DNA of 64,000 nucleotides from DASQHW01 sp963837155 (GTDB lineage Bacteria; Actinomycetota; Acidimicrobiia; IMCC26256; PALSA-610). Each line of letters starts with the position of its first letter. Within the stretch, counting starts at the first letter, position 1. The notes under the pieces are model-generated. The model was not told the DNA's origin and made no database searches. It worked only from the letters and a program-made list of their open reading frames with translations. Location of the stretch: the NCBI GenBank assembly GCA_963837155.1, contig CAWIMB010000002.1, positions 3,162,001-3,226,000 of the forward strand, written 5' to 3'. Shown one piece after another: positions 17,530 through 26,350 of the stretch. A program made the translations under genes and the position numbers.

Positions 17530-18105
17530 GTGTCGACGGGCAACGCACCGTTCGGCTCTTGGACCAACGCGGACGTCGTCGTCCTTCGCTACCCGGAACA
17601 ACGCGCCGAGGTCGAGCGACTGACGTTGCTCTCCGTCCCCCGGCTCCTTCTCGTCGAGCCGGGCGCGCCGCCGCCGGCCAGCGTGAGCTGTCTCGAGGAC
17701 TGGGTGCGCATGCCCGCCGCCGACACCGACGTGTGGGCCCGGTTGGAGGGCCTGGTCCATCGAGCACGCGAACATCCGGCGGTGCCCAGCCTCGACGGGC
17801 ACGGGCAGCTCTCGTTCCGCGGGCGCCGGGTCTTCCTCTCCCCGACCGACGAGCGCATCGCGGCCGCGCTCGTCGCCGCGTTCGATCATGGCGTGGCCGA
17901 GGCGGAGCTGTTGCGTGACGTCTGGCCACACGGCGGGCATCACGGGCAGCTGCGGGTCGAGGTCTCGAGGCTCCGCAAACGGATCGCGCCGATCGGCCTG
18001 GGGATCACGGCGATCCGCGGCTTCGGGTACCGCCTGCACGGAGCCCTCCCGGCCGAGCTGTCAGAAATCCGTCATGGAACCGACGCTCTGCCGCCACAGA
18101 GGTGA
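17530..18105 (+). CDS. OmpR-type winged-helix regulator with atypical short N-terminal domain
   Basis: Protein of 191 residues from GTG 17530. Residues ~95-170 form a winged-helix effector domain: LSFRGRRVFLSPTDERIAAAL, then VSRLRKRIAPIGLGITAI and RGFGYRL, the hallmark recognition helix and wing. The first ~85 residues are too short for a receiver and lack the phospho-Asp region, so it is an orphan, non-phosphorylated type, loosely reminiscent of GlnR. Its place between amt and the antiporter fusion suggests it controls nitrogen or ion uptake; the target is inference. Confidence 0.75.
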   Translation: MSTGNAPFGSWTNADVVVLRYPEQRAEVERLTLLSVPRLLLVEPGAPPPASVSCLEDWVRMPAADTDVWARLEGLVHRAREHPAVPSLDGHGQLSFRGRRVFLSPTDERIAAALVAAFDHGVAEAELLRDVWPHGGHHGQLRVEVSRLRKRIAPIGLGITAIRGFGYRLHGALPAELSEIRHGTDALPPQR

Positions 18106-18180
18106 CGCGTCGCAGAAATCTTTCGCAGCGAGCATGAGCAGGATCTGACCGACACCTTGCGGCCGCCCGGAGCTCAGCGC

Positions 18181-20907
18181 GTGGATGTGAACCGGATTCT
18201 GCTCGACATCCTCGTTGTGCTGCTCGCGGCCAAGCTCGCGGCCGAGCTGGCGGACCGGGTCGGCGTGCCGGCGGTCGTCGGTGAGATCGCTGCCGGCATA
18301 CTCATCGGCCCGTCGGCGCTGGGGCTCGTGCACAGCAGCGAGGCACTCCAAACGCTCGCCCAACTCGGCGTGATCCTCCTCTTGTTGGAGGTCGGGCTCG
18401 AGATGGATCTCGGTGAGCTGAGCAGCGTCGGGCGGGCCTCGCTCGCAGTCGCGCTCGTCGGTGTCGTCGTCCCGCTGGGCTCCGGCGCGCTGACCGGCCT
18501 GGCGCTCGGCATGTCCGGCAAGGAGGCGTTGTTCGTCGGCGCCGCGCTTACCGCAACGAGCGTCGGCATCACCGCCCGCGTCTTCGGAGACCTGCGCGCG
18601 CTCGCGACGGTTGAGGCGCGCACCGTGCTCGGTGCTGCAGTCGCCGACGACATCCTCGGCCTCGTGATCCTCACCGTCGTGACCCGCATCGTTACCGGCG
18701 GATCGGTGTCCGCGTTGGGCATCACCTGGGTCGTCGTCGTCGCGGTCGGGTTCGTCGTGCTGACGACTGCGGTCGGCCTGCGGCTCGCGCCGCCAATGTT
18801 CGCGTTCATCCGCCGTTATAGCCGTTCGTCCGGAACGCTCGTGGCGCTCGCGCTCGCGTTCACGTTGGGCATCTCGGAGCTTGCCCACGCCGCGCAGCTC
18901 GCGCCGATCGTGGGGGCGTTCGTGGCCGGACTCGTGCTCTCGCGCAGCACCGCGTCGGAGCGCGTCCGCAAGGAGCTCTCACCGGTCGGTCACCTGTTGA
19001 TTCCGGTGTTCTTCTTGCAGATCGGGATCGACGCCGATGTCAGTCAGTTCGCGCGGCCGGCCGTCTTCGGCACCGCGGCCGCATTGTTGGTCGTCGCGCT
19101 GCTCGGCAAGCTCGCGTCGGCGGCCGGGATGATCGGATCGCCCGGCGATCGCCTGCTTGTCGGCATCGGCATGATTCCCCGCGGCGAGGTTGGGCTGATC
19201 TTCGCGACGCTCGGCCTCAACGAGCACGTCTTCGGCCAGGACGTATACGCGGCCTTGCTGCTCGTTGTGCTGGTGACCACGGTCGGGACCCCGCCGTTCC
19301 TGCGCGCCCGGCTCCTCGCGCTCCGGGGACGGCACCGCGAAGCGAGCGGCGCCGTGATCCCCGCGGGTGGCACGATCGTGCGGATCACCGACGCGGGAAC
19401 GGTGGAGTTGACCGGCGAGCCGCTGCCCAGCGACGCGCTCGTCGAGCGCGTTGACCGTCGCCCGCCTTGCCGAGCAGCATGCGCTTGGTCCGACCGTCCT
19501 CGAATGGTTGAACGACTTTCCGCCCGGACCGCGCCGGTGGGACGATCGCGCTCGTCACGAGCTGTGGCGCGTAATGCGAGAAGGCGGGCCACGATCGTGG
19601 CGGCTGCTCACCGCGTCGGGCGTGCTGCAACGAGCCCTGCCCGAGCTCGACGATGCCCTCGCACGCACGGCGCGGACTCGTTCGATCTCGACCCGCTCGC
19701 CGCGTTGCGTTTTCCGCGCCTGGAATCGCTCCGCGCCGCATTGCCCGACCACGCGCCAGAGCTGCCGTCGGCGGACGCCGTGTTGCTCGCTGCGCTGATC
19801 CTCGACGTGTGCGACGACACAGATCTCGAGCCGGTGATCGTTGCCCGGCGTACCGTGCAGCGCCTCGATCTGGGAGCGCGCGTCGAGCACACGGTCGCGA
19901 CGATCATCACCGATGCCGGGCTGCTCCCGGCCGCGATCCGTCGCATGGACGCGTTCGAGCAGGAACCGGTGCTGCATCTCGCGATGCATCTCGAAACGAT
20001 CGACGAGCTCGACGCGCTCGCGTTCTTCACGCGTGCGACGTTCACCGGGGAACGCTGGGAACTGGACCGGCTGGATGCGCTCGTCAACCTCGTTCGGGAG
20101 ACCCTCGAGCGGCCCGACCTCGTCGACCGTGGTGCGTTGTACGAGATCGAACGCCGGCGCAACGAGGCGAGCAGTCGCTCGCTCCGAGCCGCCGTGCGAG
20201 AGCGTATTCACGCGGCGCCCCGTGAATACGTCCTTGCGCACACCGCCGATGATCTGGTGCGGCACGCCCAGTTGTTGGAGCCGGCGCTGGGGCGCGGCGA
20301 AGTCCACGTGCGGGTCGATGCGCTTGCCGGACCCCGCGAATTCCGCGTCGAGATCGCGACACGCGACCAGATCGGGTTGATTGCACGCACGGCGCGCGTG
20401 CTCCTCGACGCGCAATGCTCGGTCGACAGCGCGCTCGCCGCGACGTGGGGGGACGGCACCGCGCTCACGTCGTACCGCGTACACGCACCGAAGGAGCCGG
20501 GCGAGGAAGCACTCGTCGACACGCTCCGGGGGGGTCTCGACGCACCGCTCGAGGCGCCCGCGGCGCCGGAGATCGATGTGGAGTTCGACGACGACGGGTC
20601 GCCTTGGTACACCCGCTGCACCGCGAAAGCCGTCGACCGCCCCGGGCTTCTCCGCACGCTCGCGACTGCATTCGCAGTGGCAGAGGCGAACGTCCACTCG
20701 GCCCGGATCGTCACTGATCGCGATTTGGCGATCGACACGTTCGAGCTCACCAGCCGCACCGGCCGCAAACTCGACGATCAGGTGAAGGCGCGTATTCGCA
20801 CGGTGTTGGCGCAGGGCATCGAACCGCCTCGCGGCCGTCTCCGCCGCTGGGGCTGGAAGCGCGGCGCCGTGCGATTATCGACGGGTGAGGTGGGGTCGGT
20901 CAGGTGA
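18181..20907 (+). CDS. CPA2 cation/proton antiporter fused to a GlnD-like degenerate HD plus two ACT domains
   Basis: About 908 residues. Residues ~1-395 are a CPA2 (NapA/GerN-like) antiporter with ~12 membrane helices, the ion-site VADDILGL and the GMIPRGEVGLIFATLGL signature. Residues ~420-716 resemble the HD region of PII uridylyltransferase GlnD, but the LLHDIGKG motif is LILDVCDD, so catalysis is unlikely. Two ACT domains follow (~720-770 with DQIGLIARTARVLLD; ~808-877 with VDRPGLLRTLATAFA). GlnD's nucleotidyltransferase domain is absent. Between about 19450 and 19666 the coding frame is shifted by compensating indels; corrected, it reads LTVARLAEQHALGPTVLEWL there. GTG 18181 start (GGAG 8 bases upstream). 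Inference: an amino-acid- or glutamine-sensing antiporter tied to nitrogen status. Confidence 0.85.
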   Translation: MDVNRILLDILVVLLAAKLAAELADRVGVPAVVGEIAAGILIGPSALGLVHSSEALQTLAQLGVILLLLEVGLEMDLGELSSVGRASLAVALVGVVVPLGSGALTGLALGMSGKEALFVGAALTATSVGITARVFGDLRALATVEARTVLGAAVADDILGLVILTVVTRIVTGGSVSALGITWVVVVAVGFVVLTTAVGLRLAPPMFAFIRRYSRSSGTLVALALAFTLGISELAHAAQLAPIVGAFVAGLVLSRSTASERVRKELSPVGHLLIPVFFLQIGIDADVSQFARPAVFGTAAALLVVALLGKLASAAGMIGSPGDRLLVGIGMIPRGEVGLIFATLGLNEHVFGQDVYAALLLVVLVTTVGTPPFLRARLLALRGRHREASGAVIPAGGTIVRITDAGTVELTGEPLPSDALVERVDRRPPCRAACAWSDRPRMVERLSARTAPVGRSRSSRAVARNARRRATIVAAAHRVGRAATSPARARRCPRTHGADSFDLDPLAALRFPRLESLRAALPDHAPELPSADAVLLAALILDVCDDTDLEPVIVARRTVQRLDLGARVEHTVATIITDAGLLPAAIRRMDAFEQEPVLHLAMHLETIDELDALAFFTRATFTGERWELDRLDALVNLVRETLERPDLVDRGALYEIERRRNEASSRSLRAAVRERIHAAPREYVLAHTADDLVRHAQLLEPALGRGEVHVRVDALAGPREFRVEIATRDQIGLIARTARVLLDAQCSVDSALAATWGDGTALTSYRVHAPKEPGEEALVDTLRGGLDAPLEAPAAPEIDVEFDDDGSPWYTRCTAKAVDRPGLLRTLATAFAVAEANVHSARIVTDRDLAIDTFELTSRTGRKLDDQVKARIRTVLAQGIEPPRGRLRRWGWKRGAVRLSTGEVGSVR

Positions 20908-22086
20908 GAGCCGGCGGATCGCGATCGCGCCGACCCCGCCTGCCAGCAGCGACGCCCCGAAGATCGCGACCTTGGCTGCGTCAAGCTGAGCGCCCGTGTA
21001 AGAGAGGTTGGCAACGAACAGCGACACGGTGAAGCCGATGCCCGCAAGAATGCCGACGCCGGCGATGTGAGCGAGGCGGATCCCGTCGGGGAGCCGCCCG
21101 ACGCGCAAGCCGCAACCGAGCGCAGTGGCGCCGAAGATGCCGAGCGTCTTGCCGACGACGAGGCCGGCGACGATACCCCATGCGATGCGACTCGAGATGG
21201 CGTCCTTCAACGCGTCGCCGCTCAGCACGACGCCGGCGTTGGCCAGCGCGAACAGCGGTACGACGAGAAAGCTGGATACTGGGTGCAAGCGGCGCTCGAG
21301 CGACTCGAGCACGAGACGACCGCGTACGGGGCGGGCCGGCATCAGCAAACCCAGCAACACGCCGGCGATGGTTGCGTGTATTCCCGACGAGTGGATGCAG
21401 ATCCACAATCCGACGGCGGGCACGACGTACAAGAGAGGTGATGCGACCGGGACCCGGCGCAAGGTCACCATGAGCACACAGATCGCGAGGGCCCCGCCCA
21501 GCCACGCAAGATTGATGTCCATCGAATAGAAGCACACGATCACGACGATCGCGCCGACGTCGTCGACGATCGCCAGCGTCAAGAGGAACAGTCGAAGCTT
21601 GGTGGGCACCATCTCGCCGAGCAATGCGAGCACACCCATTGCGAGCGCGATGTCAGTTGCGATGGGAATTCCCCAGCCGTGCCCCGCACCGGTTCCAGTA
21701 TTGATCGACAGGAAGATCAATGCAGGCAGGATCATCCCGCCGCACGCTGCCAACACCGGGAGCGCCGCGGTGCGCGGGTCTCGCAGATCCCCGACAACCA
21801 GCTCGCGTTTTATCTCGAGAGCGACGACGAAGAAGAAGATCGTCATCAGTCCGTCGTTGACCCAGTGACGCAGGTCCAGCGACGTCTCCAGGGGACCCAT
21901 CCCGATCGTCACGACATGTGTCCACACGGTGTCGTAGCTGTCCGTGTCGATATTCGCCCAGAGCAGCGCCGCGAGTGCGGCAACGATGAGTACGACGCCG
22001 CTGAGGGCTTCGAGGGAGACGAACTCCTCGCCTACAGGAGACAAGTAGCGGCCCACGGCACGAATACGAACCATGCGGCGAGTCAT
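20875..22086 (-). CDS. nhaA: Na+/H+ antiporter NhaA
   Basis: Integral membrane antiporter of 403 residues, close to the E. coli length (388). The ion-binding aspartate pair is visible in LAIVDDVGAI; IPIATDIALAMGVLALLG and the C-terminal GIGFTVSLFVANL are also canonical. ATG 22086 has GGAGG 6 bases upstream. The 3' end overlaps the convergent antiporter fusion by 33 bases. Two structurally unrelated cation/proton antiporters side by side suggest strong need for Na+ or pH homeostasis. Confidence 0.95.
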   Translation of the reverse strand: MTRRMVRIRAVGRYLSPVGEEFVSLEALSGVVLIVAALAALLWANIDTDSYDTVWTHVVTIGMGPLETSLDLRHWVNDGLMTIFFFVVALEIKRELVVGDLRDPRTAALPVLAACGGMILPALIFLSINTGTGAGHGWGIPIATDIALAMGVLALLGEMVPTKLRLFLLTLAIVDDVGAIVVIVCFYSMDINLAWLGGALAICVLMVTLRRVPVASPLLYVVPAVGLWICIHSSGIHATIAGVLLGLLMPARPVRGRLVLESLERRLHPVSSFLVVPLFALANAGVVLSGDALKDAISSRIAWGIVAGLVVGKTLGIFGATALGCGLRVGRLPDGIRLAHIAGVGILAGIGFTVSLFVANLSYTGAQLDAAKVAIFGASLLAGGVGAIAIRRLSPDRPHLTRR

Positions 22087-22165
22087 CGATCCTCCGGGAG
22101 CGCGTGGCATTGAGCTGCCGACCAGGCTTCCCGGCACACCAGCGGTCATCGTATCCTGTCTGGAC

Positions 22166-22987
22166 GTGAGCGAATCCCGAACTGCCCTCACCACCGGTGC
22201 AAACTCGGGCATCGGTCTCGCGACCGTGCTCGAGCTCGCGCGCCGAGGCTTCCGGTCGGTCGGCACGGTTCGTTCGGAGGCGAAAGCTGAGATCGTCGAG
22301 AAGGCAGCCGCCGACGCGGGCGTCACCGTCGAGACCGCGTTGCTCGACGTCACCGATGCCATCGGGTGCGCACGCATCATCGACGAATACCGGCCGTGGG
22401 GACTCGTGAACAACGCGGGCTACTCGATCACGGGCGCCATCGAAGACGTGAGCGATGACGAAGCGACCGCTGCGTTCGAGACGATGGTCCTCGCGCCGAT
22501 GCGCCTCGCGCGCCATGCCTTGCTGCACATGCGGGCCGAGGGCGGCGGTCGGATCGTCAACATCTCGTCGATCTACGGGCGCACGACGACCCCGTTCACG
22601 GGCTGGTACCAAGGGGCGAAGCACGCGCTCGAGGGTCTGTCGGATGCGCTGCGCATGGAAGTCGCGCGCGACGGCGTACGCGTGATCCTCATCGAGCCCG
22701 GCGGCTTCAAGACCGGGATCTGGGAGGAGACCAGTCGCGAGGTCGCCAAACGCGAGGGTTCGCGCTACGACGGTGCGTACCAACGCACGCTCTCGAACAC
22801 GCGCCTGTGGCAACCGTTCATGGGCGACCCGGTGCGCTGCGCGAAGGTGATCGCGTCGGCGCTCACGACGCGGCTTCCGCGCCCGCGTTACCTCGTCGGC
22901 TACGACGCACAGGCGCTCGCGTTGTGGAGCTCGCTCACGCCGACGCAGGTGAAGGACCGCATCGTCCGCATCTTCATGGCCCTCTAA
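22166..22987 (+). CDS. SDR family oxidoreductase
   Basis: Classical SDR of 273 residues. TGANSGIGLAT near the N terminus binds NAD(P)H, NNAGYSITG stabilises the fold, and the catalytic set is Ser in VNISSIYG and YQGAKHALEGL. The C-terminal region (VILIEPGGFKTGIWE) matches the 'retinol dehydrogenase/17-beta-HSD-like' subgroup. GTG 22166 was taken because upstream codons run into the nhaA leader. Divergent from nhaA with 79 bases between. Substrate unknown. Confidence 0.87.
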   Translation: MSESRTALTTGANSGIGLATVLELARRGFRSVGTVRSEAKAEIVEKAAADAGVTVETALLDVTDAIGCARIIDEYRPWGLVNNAGYSITGAIEDVSDDEATAAFETMVLAPMRLARHALLHMRAEGGGRIVNISSIYGRTTTPFTGWYQGAKHALEGLSDALRMEVARDGVRVILIEPGGFKTGIWEETSREVAKREGSRYDGAYQRTLSNTRLWQPFMGDPVRCAKVIASALTTRLPRPRYLVGYDAQALALWSSLTPTQVKDRIVRIFMAL

Positions 22988-22993
22988 GGGACA

Positions 22994-23790
22994 CTAGGAC
23001 AAGGGCTCGCGCCCGGCACCGGGCGGGCCGGCGAACGCTTGCGCGATCTGCATCCACTGGGTGGCGAGCGGTCCGCTGATCGCGAGCTTGGTATCGGCGA
23101 GGTGCCGGCGTTGCGTGACGACCAAACAGAAGTCGACGGCATCGCCTTCGACGCGGTCGGTCGCGCTTGCGTCGCCCCACGTCCACGTCCCACCGTCGGG
23201 GCTCTTGAGCGCCACGTACACGGGCGCGTCGGGAACGTTCAGGCCGCGGGAAACAAAACTGTTCGGCAGCGTGCGTACGCCGATGTGCGCGACATGACGC
23301 AGCGCAGGTGTGGTGGCGCGCGTGACATCGAGCGCATCGGCCACATCCTGGCCGTGCGCCCACGTCTCCATGATCCGTGCGGTGAGCGACGACGGGATAC
23401 TCATGTCGGGCCCGTACCAGGGCACGCGTGTACTCGGGTCGAGGGCCAGCAACGCCTTCACCATCGCGGCGCGTGCGTCCCGGAACCACTGGTGGAGCGC
23501 GGCGATGTCGAGCGCGCGGCGCGTTTCGCAATTCCCTCGGTGAAGCCGTCGACATCAGCGAACTCCGAGAAGGCTGCGTCGCGCTCGGCGCGGAAGCGGT
23601 CGGGGTCGACGGCGGCGAGTGTTGCGGCTTCGTCGAAGTAGGCGAGGTGGCTGATCTGGTCGCGGATCGCCCAGCCCACCGCGGGTGTTGGACGTTCCCA
23701 ATCAGCGACGTCGAGCGGTTCGAGCAGCCGCTCGAGCTCATACGTCTCCGCACCGAGATCGTCGGCGAGCTGCGAGGGGTCGACCGGCAC
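22994..23790 (-). CDS. TIGR03084 family mycothiol/metal-binding (MDMPI-like) protein, frameshifted
   Basis: ~265 codons from GTG 23790. The N-terminal frame has DWERPTPAVGWAIRDQISHLAYFDE, the DinB/MDMPI metal site; the C-terminal frame has ARIMETWAHGQDVADAL and WGDASATDRVEGDAVDFCLVV. A one-base loss in the GCGCG run near 23511-23526 separates them; corrected it reads GIAKRARALDIAALHQWF. Probably an indel error. Two mycothiol-type proteins in this window support an actinobacterial host. Divergent from the acyl-CoA dehydrogenase by 17 bases. Confidence 0.8.
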
Positions 23791-23807
23791 GCAAGTACGT
23801 TATAGCC

Positions 23808-24968
23808 ATGGACTTCGCCGAGAGCAGTGAGCACGAGATGCTGCGCGCGGCAGTGCGCGACATCGCGGCCGACTATGGGCACGAGTACTTCGCCGAGAAG
23901 TCGAACACCGGCGAAAAGGCCGATGAGTTGTGGAAGGCCGTCGCCGACCACGGTTTCCTCGGCGTGCACTTGCCCGAGGAATACGGCGGCGGCGGTGGCG
24001 GCATGAGTGACCTCGCGATCGTGTGCGAGGAGCTTGCGGCGCAAGGTTGTCCGCTGCTGCTGATCCTCGTGTCACCTGCGATCTGCGGCGAGCTGATCAC
24101 GCGCTTCGGCACCGACGCCCAGAAGGAGCGTTGGCTGCGACCGATGGCCGCGGGCGCCAAGATGGTGTTCGCGATCACCGAACCGGACGCAGGTTCGAAC
24201 AGCCACAACCTTTCCACGACCGCGAAGCGCGACGGTGACGTCTACCGGCTGCGCGGTACCAAGACGTTCATCTCCGGCGTCGACGAAGCGCCGTTGATGG
24301 TGGTGGTGACCCGCACCGGCACCGATCCCGATAGCGGCCGGGGCCGCCTGTCGCTGTTCGTTGTCGACACCGAGGCGCCTGGCTTGGAGCGCACGCTGAT
24401 CCCGATCGAGATCAAGGCGCCCGAGAAGCAGTTCCAGCTGTTCTTCGACGACGTCGAAGTTCCGGCCGATCGACTGCTCGGAGAAGAGGGCGAGGGGCTG
24501 CGGCAAGTGTTCTTCGGTCTCAACCCGGAGCGCATCATGAGCGCGGCGATCTGCACCGGCGTCGGGCGCTACGCGCTCGATCGCGCATCCGCGTACGCGA
24601 ACGAGCGCCAGGTATGGGACGTGCCGATCGGCCGGCACCAGGGCGTGGCACATCCGCTCGCGATCGCAAAGATCGAACTCGAGCTCGCCCGGTTGATGAC
24701 GGCCAAAGCGGCGTGGATGCACGACCACGCAACCGACCGGGTCGCCGCCGGCGAAGCGGCGAACATGGCGAAGTACGCGGCGGCCGAAGCCGGGCTGCGC
24801 TGCCTCGACACCGCGATCCAGACGCACGGCGGCAACGGCATGGCAATGGAATACGGCCTTGCCGACCTTTGGGGCACCCTGCGCCTGCTGCGCATCGCGC
24901 CAGTGAGCCGCGAGATGGTGCTGAACTTCGTCGCGCAGCAATCGTTGGGCTTGCCGAAGTCGTACTGA
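23808..24968 (+). CDS. acyl-CoA dehydrogenase family protein
   Basis: FAD-dependent acyl-CoA dehydrogenase of 386 residues, full length. Motifs in order: YGGGGGGMSDLAIVCEEL (middle domain entry), AITEPDAGSN (FAD/substrate loop), ALDRASAYANERQVWD, IAKIELELARLMTAKA, and QTHGGNGMAMEYGLADLW near the C terminus. The catalytic Glu is not in the usual C-terminal position, so it may sit elsewhere as in FadE-type heteromeric subgroups. Start ATG 23808. Convergent with DUF488, 13 bases apart. Acts in the first step of beta-oxidation. Confidence 0.9.
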   Translation: MDFAESSEHEMLRAAVRDIAADYGHEYFAEKSNTGEKADELWKAVADHGFLGVHLPEEYGGGGGGMSDLAIVCEELAAQGCPLLLILVSPAICGELITRFGTDAQKERWLRPMAAGAKMVFAITEPDAGSNSHNLSTTAKRDGDVYRLRGTKTFISGVDEAPLMVVVTRTGTDPDSGRGRLSLFVVDTEAPGLERTLIPIEIKAPEKQFQLFFDDVEVPADRLLGEEGEGLRQVFFGLNPERIMSAAICTGVGRYALDRASAYANERQVWDVPIGRHQGVAHPLAIAKIELELARLMTAKAAWMHDHATDRVAAGEAANMAKYAAAEAGLRCLDTAIQTHGGNGMAMEYGLADLWGTLRLLRIAPVSREMVLNFVAQQSLGLPKSY

Positions 24969-24981
24969 GCGGCCTGCGACG

Positions 24982-25474
24982 CTATCGACCGGGCGGGAAC
25001 AGGTGCCGCACCGGCACCTTGACGCGCGGCGCCAGTGCATCGGCGACCATCGCGCGGTGACAGGTCGCGGGATCGGTCTCGACGCACAGCAGGGTGGGAC
25101 GTTCGAACGGCACCAGACCGGCCGCGATCGCGTCGAGGTCGGCAGACGCCAGTACGTCGGCCCGGTAGCGACGCACGTACTCCGGCGCGAGCGCTTCCCG
25201 GGCCCGGAGGCCGGCGCCGCGACGGTCGATGTCGTGTTGGAGCGCAAGAAGATCGGGTGGGGGCGCGAGCTCCAAGAGGTGCTCGTACGCGATGTCGTTC
25301 TGTGCGAGGCACTCGACCAATCGCCGGGCGTTCGCGAACGCGGTACTGTGCGCCGCGCACACCTCGCCGCCGGCGCACATCGACGACGAGGTCGACGCGC
25401 GTGGCGCGAAGTCGCTGGATGAAACCGGCTTCGTCGAACCCGTAGACACCGATCGTGCAGAGTTCCTGCGTCAT
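24982..25474 (-). CDS. DUF488 family protein (frameshifted)
   Basis: About 164 codons from ATG 25474. The start MTQELCTIGVYGFDEAGFIQ and VDLVVDVRRRRGVRG carry the DUF488 signature (TIG... LVDVR). An extra C in the TACCGCG run near 25348 shifts the frame; corrected, it continues AQYAFANARRLVECLAQND and ends with LLCVETDPATCHRAMVADAL, the family's Cys/His-containing C-terminal motif. Function unknown; some relatives are regulatory. ATG 25474 overlaps the stop of the upstream hydratase (ATGA), so they are coupled. Confidence 0.78.
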
Positions 25475-26295
25475 TCTCCCGTTGGTCCGTCGAAGCGGGG
25501 CTCTCGCTTCTCGGTGTGCGACGCGAGACCCTCGCGCACGTCGGGGCCGCCGAAGCCGTAGAACTCGTACGCGAGCGACGCATCGAGGATCGCCGACTGG
25601 GCGCGATACCAGTTGTTCAACGTTTGCTTGGTGTAGCGGATCGCCGCTTCCGCGCCGCCGCTCAGCTTCGTCGCGACGTCGAGCGCGGTGGCGTGCACCT
25701 GGTCGTCGTCGACGCACAACGAAACCAACCCGATCCGCTCGGCTTCTTCGCCGGTGAGCGTCTCGCATGTCAGCAAGTAGTACTTGGCCTTGGCCATGCC
25801 ACACAGCAACGGCCAGCAGATCGCGGCGTGGTCGCCGGCCGCGATCCCGAGGCGCGTATGGCCGTCGATGATCCGAGCCGTTCGGGCGACGATCGAGACA
25901 TCGGCGAGAAGTCCGGCGGCGAGACCCGCGCCGACCGCGGGACCATGGATCGCGGAGACGATCGGCTTCGCGCAGTTGATGACGTTGAACACGAGGTCAC
26001 ACGCTTCGCGCAGCACACACGTGCGCGCCGCGTAGTCGTTGAGCATGTTGTCGAGCAGGTCGAAGCTGCCGCCCGAGGAGAATGCCCGTCCCGCGCCTTG
26101 TAGCAACGCGACGTTCGTCTCGGGATCGCGATCGATCGCGAGCCACACGTCGGCGAGCTCACGGTGCACGTCGGGCCCGACCACGTTGAGGCCGGGGGTG
26201 TCGAGGGTGATTCGCAGCACGCCCTGGGAGGGGCGATCGAAGCGCAGGTGGGAGAACTCGTCGTAGCGATCGGGCACGCACGAAAGAACTACCAC
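25471..26295 (-). CDS. enoyl-CoA hydratase family protein
   Basis: Crotonase-fold protein of 274 residues. FSSGGSFDLLDNML and the oxyanion-hole IHGPAVGAGLAAGLLADV segments are clear; the C-terminal end GLASHTEKREPRFDG is typical. RLGIAAGDHAAICWPLL replaces the usual catalytic Glu region with an Asp-His, so the precise reaction is uncertain. Start GTG 26295; an internal GTG at 26277 is possible. Coupled to DUF488 downstream by a 4-base overlap, and divergent from the patatin gene. Confidence 0.83.
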   Translation of the reverse strand: MVVLSCVPDRYDEFSHLRFDRPSQGVLRITLDTPGLNVVGPDVHRELADVWLAIDRDPETNVALLQGAGRAFSSGGSFDLLDNMLNDYAARTCVLREACDLVFNVINCAKPIVSAIHGPAVGAGLAAGLLADVSIVARTARIIDGHTRLGIAAGDHAAICWPLLCGMAKAKYYLLTCETLTGEEAERIGLVSLCVDDDQVHATALDVATKLSGGAEAAIRYTKQTLNNWYRAQSAILDASLAYEFYGFGGPDVREGLASHTEKREPRFDGPTGE

Positions 26296-26350
26296 GCGGC
26301 TCGGACGCGCGCCTCATGAAGCCACCGCTCGTTTGTGCAAAGATCGCGGC

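Noticed and set aside
20875..20907. 33-bp overlap of the antiporter fusion and nhaA as a sign of a wrong stop.
   Set aside because: Both C termini are supported (NhaA ends with a normal basic tail; the fusion ends just after the second ACT domain), and short convergent overlaps occur elsewhere here.
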